DNA from: Methanocorpusculum sp.
GTDB lineage: Archaea; Halobacteriota; Methanomicrobia; Methanomicrobiales; Methanocorpusculaceae
Direction: 5' to 3'
Assembly: GCA_029987315.1 (NCBI GenBank)
Contig: DALTVZ010000149.1
Coordinates: 1-8,009 of the forward strand
DNA: 8,009 nucleotides
This document shows positions 4,371-8,009 of the stretch, in pieces. A program made the position numbers and the translations under genes. Under the pieces are notes generated by a model. That model saw only the letters and a list, made by a program, of their open reading frames with translations, was not told the origin of the DNA and ran no database searches. Each line of letters opens with the position of its first letter. Within the stretch, counting starts at the first letter, position 1.

Positions 4371-7166
4371 ATGAAAAACCTGGTAGTGAAGGGTGCTAGA
4401 CAGCATAACCTCCAGAATATAGATATAGAACTCCCGCGGGACAAACTCATCGTCATTACCGGGGTCTCCGGCTCGGGAAAATCCACCCTCGCTTTTGATA
4501 CGATATATGCGGAAGGCCACCGCAGATATGTGGAATCCCTATCCGCCTATGCCCGTCAGTTCCTCGGACAGATGAACAAACCCGATGTCGATTCCATCGA
4601 AGGCCTCTCTCCCGCAATATCCATCGAACAGAAGACCACCTCCAAAAATCCCCGCTCCACCGTTGGGACGGTAACGGAGATCTACGACTATCTTCGTCTT
4701 TTATATGCGAGGATCGGGATCCCCTATTGTCCGATCCATCATGTGAAGATCGAGTCCAGGACCCCGGGACAGATCGCCGACGCGATCCAAACCGAGTATC
4801 CGGGGACGATGACCACCATCCTTGCGCCGATCGTCCGCAAAAAGAAAGGGACCTACGAACAGCTGTTTCGCGATCTGCATGCCGACGGATTTGCACGAGT
4901 GAGGGTCGATGGTGAGATCCATCGGACCGACGACGAGATCAAACTTGGGCGATACATCATGCACAACATCGACATCGTCATCGATCGTGTCGATACGACT
5001 GACAAAAGCAGATTGACCGAGGCGATCGAAACTGCCCTGAAGCATGCAGAAGACGGCCTCGTCTATGCAAATGCAGGAGAAACCGACTCGGTCTACTCCG
5101 CACGGATGGCATGTCCTGTCTGCGGCCTTTCCTTTGAGGAGCTTCAGCCGAGGATGTTTTCATTCAACAGCCCGTTTGGGGCCTGCCCGACCTGTAACGG
5201 TCTGGGGTTCCAGATGGTCTTCGATCCTGATCTGATCATCCCGGACAAAAGCCTTTCACTCGCCGATGGCGCCGTGGCGGTATATAAAAACTTCTTGGAC
5301 GGGTTCCGTGTCCAGTATCTGGACGCCGTGGCGAAACATCTGGGTTTTTCCCTGATGACCCCGGTGAACGAGTTCACCAAGGAGCAGTATGACGGCCTGA
5401 TGAACGGGGTGGACCATGATATGAAGTTCAGCCACTCCTCGAAGAATGCCGAGTGGGCATACCATGGGACCTGGGAAGGGCTGCTTCCCCAGACCGCACG
5501 TCTGTATAAAGATACCAAATCCGAGTACCGCAAAGAGGAGCTGGAGAAGTTCATGCGGGTCCTTCCCTGCCCGACCTGTCACGGAAGACGGCTGAAGGAT
5601 CATGTACTCGCGGTGAAGATCAATGGGAAGTCCATCGCGGATGTCACGGATATGTCGATCGAAGGGGCTCTCGAGTTCTTTGCGACCCTCCCGCTCACGC
5701 AAAAAGAGGAGGATATCGCGAAGCTGATCCTTCGAGAGATCAGGTCCAGGCTGAACTTCCTGATGTCGGTCGGCCTTGGCTACCTGACCCTTTCCCGGAG
5801 TGCGGGCAGTCTTTCAGGAGGCGAAGGTCAACGGATCCGTCTTGCGACCCAGATCGGTTCGAATCTGATGGGGGTTTTGTATATCCTGGATGAGCCGTCG
5901 ATCGGTCTTCACCAGAGGGATAACCAGAAACTGATCCAGACACTACAGAAACTCCGTGATATCGGAAACACGCTGATCGTGGTTGAGCATGACGAGGACA
6001 CCATCCGGGCAGCTGACCATGTGGTGGATATCGGCCCGGGAGCAGGGATACACGGCGGCCGAGTGGTCGCCGAAGGAACGCCTGATATGATCTCGACGTT
6101 CCCTGATTCGCTTACGGGCAAGTATCTTTCCGGCGAACTGTCGATCCCGGTCCCAGGGTTCCGCCGGCCGGCAAAGAAGTTCATCCGGATCAACGGATGT
6201 ACGGAGAACAATTTGAAAAACATCGATGCCGCGATCCCGCTTGGTACATTGACGGTGATTACGGGAGTTTCTGGATCGGGAAAGTCGACGTTGATCTATG
6301 ATACGCTGTATCAGGCTCTGATGAAGGAGATCTACTCCTCCCGCGTGACGCCGGGAGCATATAGGGAGCTGATCTTTGAGTCCGAGATCGATAAGGTGAT
6401 CGTGATCGATCAGTCTCCGATCGGGAGGACCCCGCGGTCGAATCCGGCGACGTACACGAAGGTGTTTGATGAGGTCAGGAAACTTTTCGCCGAGACGAAG
6501 GAGGCGAAGATCCGCGGGTATACCCCAGGACGTTTTTCGTTCAACATTAAAGGCGGCCGATGTGAGGCATGTTCGGGTGACGGGGTGATGAAGATCGAGA
6601 TGAACTTCCTACCGGACGTGTATATCGAGTGTGAGGAGTGTAAGGGGACCCGTTATAATGAGGAGACGCTGGAGGTCAAATACAAGGGGAAGTCGATCGC
6701 TGATGTTTTGGGGATGAGCGTGGATGAGGCTCTTGAGCTGTTTGAGAACGTGCCGAGTATCAGCGTGAAGCTGCAGACGCTTGTTGACGTGGGTCTAGGG
6801 TATATCAAGCTTGGACAGAGTTCGACGACGTTGTCAGGCGGAGAGGCCCAGCGTATCAAGTTGACGAGGGAGCTAGCAAAGCGGGCGACGGGTAAGACCG
6901 TATATCTGTTGGATGAGCCGACGACGGGTCTTCATTTCCATGATGTGAAGAAGCTGATCGGCGTTCTGGATAGTCTTGTTGCAAAGGGTAATTCGGTTGT
7001 GGTTATCGAGCATAATCTGGATGTCATCAAGTCGGCGGATCATCTGATCGATCTTGGGCCTGAGGGAGGGGACGCCGGGGGTGAGATCCTTGCGGCAGGA
7101 ACGCCGGAGGAGGTGGCTTTGGTGAAGGGAAGTTACACGGGGCAGTTTTTACAGAGAATGCTGTAG
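4371..7166 (+). CDS. uvrA: UvrA, excinuclease ABC subunit A
   Basis: The protein has 931 residues, close to the 940 of the Escherichia coli protein, and appears complete. UvrA is the ATP-driven DNA damage sensor of nucleotide excision repair, acting as a dimer that loads UvrB. Two ABC modules are visible: Walker [10 protein letters not shown] at 31-39 and 632-640, signatures LSGGEGQR (481-488) and LSGGEAQR (821-828), and Walker B ILDEP (505-509) and LLDEP (846-850). Zinc-type CxxC pairs occur at 248-251, 272-275, 400-403, 731-734 and 754-757. [20 protein letters not shown] (63-82) is typical of UvrA. Mesophilic archaea are thought to have acquired uvrABC from bacteria. No uvrB or uvrC is in the window. 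Synonymous codons drift from C-ending forms in the first module to TCG, ACG and TTG in the second. It has its own promoter, 48 bases after the DUF116 gene. Confidence 0.98.
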   Translation: MKNLVVKGARQHNLQNIDIELPRDKLIVITGVSGSGKSTLAFDTIYAEGHRRYVESLSAYARQFLGQMNKPDVDSIEGLSPAISIEQKTTSKNPRSTVGTVTEIYDYLRLLYARIGIPYCPIHHVKIESRTPGQIADAIQTEYPGTMTTILAPIVRKKKGTYEQLFRDLHADGFARVRVDGEIHRTDDEIKLGRYIMHNIDIVIDRVDTTDKSRLTEAIETALKHAEDGLVYANAGETDSVYSARMACPVCGLSFEELQPRMFSFNSPFGACPTCNGLGFQMVFDPDLIIPDKSLSLADGAVAVYKNFLDGFRVQYLDAVAKHLGFSLMTPVNEFTKEQYDGLMNGVDHDMKFSHSSKNAEWAYHGTWEGLLPQTARLYKDTKSEYRKEELEKFMRVLPCPTCHGRRLKDHVLAVKINGKSIADVTDMSIEGALEFFATLPLTQKEEDIAKLILREIRSRLNFLMSVGLGYLTLSRSAGSLSGGEGQRIRLATQIGSNLMGVLYILDEPSIGLHQRDNQKLIQTLQKLRDIGNTLIVVEHDEDTIRAADHVVDIGPGAGIHGGRVVAEGTPDMISTFPDSLTGKYLSGELSIPVPGFRRPAKKFIRINGCTENNLKNIDAAIPLGTLTVITGVSGSGKSTLIYDTLYQALMKEIYSSRVTPGAYRELIFESEIDKVIVIDQSPIGRTPRSNPATYTKVFDEVRKLFAETKEAKIRGYTPGRFSFNIKGGRCEACSGDGVMKIEMNFLPDVYIECEECKGTRYNEETLEVKYKGKSIADVLGMSVDEALELFENVPSISVKLQTLVDVGLGYIKLGQSSTTLSGGEAQRIKLTRELAKRATGKTVYLLDEPTTGLHFHDVKKLIGVLDSLVAKGNSVVVIEHNLDVIKSADHLIDLGPEGGDAGGEILAAGTPEEVALVKGSYTGQFLQRML

Positions 7167-7193
7167 GACGACTGGTGAAATCATCTCCGTTCG

Positions 7194-7226
7194 TGAGGAA
7201 GGAAATATCTATTTCCCATCCGCTCA
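7194..7226. other. Dyad just downstream of uvrA
   Basis: GGAAATATCTATTTCC (7201-7216) is a perfect self-complementary dyad, flanked by TGAG (7194-7197) and CTCA (7223-7226), which also pair. It begins 27 bases after the uvrA stop codon and could protect the mRNA 3' end. No T-run follows directly, so it is not a classical terminator. Confidence 0.35.
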
Positions 7227-7294
7227 TCACACGGAACTCGCGGAAAATATGAAAGCCAACTAAATTCACCGAAAAAAGAGAGGAGATAGGGTGG

Positions 7295-7356
7295 GTGTGG
7301 ACGCATGAGATAGTTCACCGCGAATTAGCGGTGGGATTTCTCTTGTGTCCCCACAC
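7295..7356. other. Long imperfect hairpin, possible RNA element
   Basis: GAGATAGTTCACCGC (7307-7321) folds onto GCGGTGGGATTTCTC (7328-7342) around GAATTA: 11 Watson-Crick pairs including an uninterrupted CACCGC/GCGGTG, two G-T wobbles and two mismatches. An outer stem GTGTGG (7295-7300) with CCACAC (7351-7356) closes it. It contains the core shared with the upstream intergenic region (510-524). It may be a structured RNA or a palindromic repeat. Confidence 0.4.
7299..7356. repeat. Possible dispersed non-coding repeat, copy B
   Basis: This is the partner of the copy near 461-531. The 15-base core at 7333-7347 differs from 510-524 at one position, and gapped similarity extends to both sides. 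A third, shorter match, GGGATTTCT, occurs at 7520-7528. Confidence 0.3.
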
Positions 7357-7409
7357 AATAGTGCACTTTTTGAATTGAATCCTTGCTCAATCCTCCTTAC
7401 GTGGCAACC

Positions 7410-7424
7410 TTTTTTTTTATTTTT
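7410..7424 (+). terminator. Oligo-T tract, likely uvrA terminator
   Basis: T9-A-T5 is the longest T-run in the window and lies on the coding strand about 243 bases after the uvrA stop. It would stop archaeal transcription reading through from uvrA or from the hairpin element before it. Confidence 0.55.
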
Positions 7425-7451
7425 CCCGATAAAAATACTGTTATATGCTGC

Positions 7452-7490
7452 TATCACCTAACAGTCAGATAACTGAGGTGTGTGGTGATA
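7452..7490. other. Nested dyad TATCACC...GGTGATA
   Basis: TATCACC (7452-7458) and GGTGATA (7484-7490) are perfectly complementary. Inside them CAGT (7462-7465) pairs with ACTG (7472-7475), or alternatively TCAG with CTGA. TATA-like sequence (7440-7447) lies just upstream. It may be an operator or a small structured RNA. Confidence 0.35.
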
Positions 7491-7509
7491 TGATAATTTT
7501 CGAAGAAAC

Positions 7510-7630
7510 TTGCGAGTGTGGGATTTCTGAGTATTTCAAAAAATCCGAAATTTGCTAGCAATTTGATGACAAAATAGGGGGTGTGAAAATCTGAGTTTGT
7601 TGATGAAAAATCGAAACTCTCCACTCGCAA
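7510..7630. repeat. 9-bp inverted repeat enclosing about 100 bases
   Basis: TTGCGAGTG (7510-7518) and CACTCGCAA (7622-7630) are perfect complements. The enclosed sequence contains the palindrome TTGCTAGCAA (7552-7561) and no gene. The arms are too short to claim a transposon end, and no target duplication is evident. Confidence 0.35.
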
Positions 7631-7757
7631 ATAGGCATTTCGACTCCATTTTGATCTCTCGATGATGGTTTTTGAGAGAGTTTTGGGTGGTGATTTTCGG
7701 GGGGTAAAAATAAAATACGGCAGGATCGGGCTTATTTTTGGTTTGGTGTGTTCATAC

Positions 7758-7785
7758 TATATAAATTATATACCTGGACGTCCAG
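7758..7785 (+). promoter_or_regulatory. TATA element followed by palindromic operator-like site
   Basis: A 15-base A/T element (TATATAAATTATATA, 7758-7772) is followed at once by the perfect 12-bp palindrome CTGGACGTCCAG (7774-7785). A palindrome between TATA and the expected start site (near 7789) is the usual position for an archaeal repressor operator. No convincing gene follows directly. Confidence 0.4.
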
Positions 7786-7809
7786 AAAAAACGATGACCC
7801 CCTCCAGAC

Positions 7810-7826
7810 TACGTCCTTACGGTCGG
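7810..7826. repeat. Direct repeat TACGTCCTTACGGTCGG, first copy
   Basis: It matches 7991-8007 in 13 of 17 positions, including CTTACGG-N-CGG. This copy abuts the BRE/TATA at 7825-7840. Confidence 0.4.
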
Positions 7827-7840
7827 AAAAGCTTATATAT
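7825..7840 (+). promoter_or_regulatory. Strong BRE/TATA promoter candidate
   Basis: GGAAAAG (7825-7831) followed by CTTATATAT (7832-7840) is the best BRE plus TATA match in the window. The predicted start is near 7862, so the transcript would begin in the TTTG tract and carry all three microsatellites in its leader. The gene served would lie beyond base 8009. Confidence 0.5.
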
Positions 7841-7861
7841 TACATATTGTTCTTTTAGTTT

Positions 7862-7880
7862 TTTGTTTGTTTGTTTGTTT
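7862..7880. repeat. TTTG microsatellite (four units plus TTT)
   Basis: Four perfect TTTG units (7862-7877) plus TTT. Tetranucleotide tracts are prone to slipped-strand length change. Confidence 0.9.
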
Positions 7881-7881
7881 C

Positions 7882-7899
7882 CTCTCTCTCTCTCTCTCT
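7882..7899. repeat. CT microsatellite (nine units)
   Basis: Nine perfect CT units directly after the TTTG tract, followed by the palindrome CTGTACAG (7901-7908). Confidence 0.9.
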
Positions 7900-7917
7900 T
7901 CTGTACAGTACATAAAA

Positions 7918-7941
7918 TAATAATAATAATAATAATAATAA
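7918..7941. repeat. TAA microsatellite (eight units)
   Basis: Eight perfect TAA units. It is also an AT-rich block directly upstream of a GACGTC palindrome, mirroring the TATA-palindrome arrangement at 7758-7785. Confidence 0.9.
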
Positions 7942-7946
7942 GAGGC

Positions 7947-7956
7947 TAGACGTCTA
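7947..7956. promoter_or_regulatory. Second GACGTC palindrome, operator-like
   Basis: TAGACGTCTA is a perfect 10-bp palindrome followed by an A-rich run. It shares T-R-GACGTC-Y-A and the trailing A-tract with the palindrome at 7774-7785, 172 bases away centre to centre. Confidence 0.4.
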
Positions 7957-7990
7957 AAAATAAGTGATTGATGAGCAGCTTTTCTTCCCG

Positions 7991-8007
7991 TAGTTACTTA
8001 CGGACGG
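7991..8007. repeat. Direct repeat, second copy at the window edge
   Basis: TAGTTACTTACGGACGG mirrors the copy at 7810-7826. CCGTA (7988-7992) and TACGG (7999-8003) also form a small dyad here. The window ends two bases later, so whether a promoter follows as in the first copy cannot be seen. Confidence 0.35.
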
Positions 8008-8009
8008 AC

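Larger units (their letters stand above)
7167..8009. other. Long gene-free region after uvrA
   Basis: The last 843 bases contain no convincing gene on either strand. Open frames are low-complexity or broken and show no recognisable motif. Composition shifts to AT-rich with simple repeats. The region holds hairpins, an oligo-T terminator, several TATA-like elements, two GACGTC palindromes and three microsatellites, each listed separately. It may be the regulatory region of a gene beyond the right edge, or a site of small RNAs. Confidence 0.6.

Noticed and set aside
7266..7457. 63-codon minus-strand open frame downstream of uvrA
   Set aside because: It runs antisense through the large hairpin and the T-tract (read as a Lys run), with no motif or start signal.
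7295..7630. CRISPR array or tRNA
   Set aside because: There are no regularly spaced identical repeats, and no cloverleaf with a T-arm motif could be found. The dyads are unique or only paired.
7510..7630. Insertion sequence with terminal inverted repeats
   Set aside because: The arms are only 9 bp, there is no transposase, and no flanking target-site duplication was seen.
7662..7949. 95-codon open frame (or 51 codons from ATG 7794) with a hydrophobic C-terminus
   Set aside because: The hydrophobic tail is simply the translated TTTG, CT and TAA microsatellites, ending in a run of Ile. ATG 7794 is well placed after the TATA at 7758-7765, so a tiny phase-variable membrane peptide cannot be excluded, but nothing supports it.

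Overview
The window looks like chromosomal DNA of a methanogenic archaeon, probably a Methanomicrobiales member close to Methanocorpusculum. That placement is an inference. It rests on an HdrA-type (heterodisulfide reductase A) flavoprotein, a DUF116 protein, TATA/BRE promoter elements instead of bacterial -35/-10 boxes, oligo-T terminators, and tightly packed genes separated by AT-rich non-coding stretches. No mobile-element gene, CRISPR array, rRNA or tRNA was seen.

Layout. (1) Bases 2-307 hold the 3' end of an unrecognised gene that ends at an oligo-T tract. (2) Bases 308-821 are a non-coding stretch with several perfect hairpins and one copy of a possible dispersed element. (3) Bases 822-4322 are a four-gene, same-strand cluster: a gamma-class carbonic anhydrase (CamH-like), a short HdrA-like FAD/iron-sulfur protein, an MtnA/aIF2B-family sugar-phosphate isomerase, and a membrane-anchored cysteine-rich DUF116 protein. 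The junctions are an 8-bp overlap, a 4-bp ATGA overlap and a 0-bp gap, so the genes are almost certainly cotranscribed and translationally coupled. (4) Bases 4371-7166 encode a complete UvrA behind its own TATA box, placed so that the mRNA would be leaderless. (5) Bases 7167-8009 carry no convincing gene, but they are rich in dyads, promoter-like elements, two related GACGTC palindromes, and three adjacent microsatellites (TTTG, CT, TAA).

How the genes may work together. The HdrA-like protein lacks the C-terminal ferredoxin module of full-length HdrA and, at 428 residues, is closer in size to QmoA-type proteins. Its coupling to a membrane protein with several conserved cysteines suggests a soluble-to-membrane electron-transfer pair. 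The carbonic anhydrase keeps the metal-binding histidines and could supply CO2 or bicarbonate to a CO2-reducing methanogen. The isomerase probably salvages 5-deoxy- or methylthio-pentose phosphates. No pathway is known to me that links all four genes. The most unusual parts of the window are this operon and the microsatellite/palindrome region at the right edge, which looks like the control region of a gene lying beyond base 8009.
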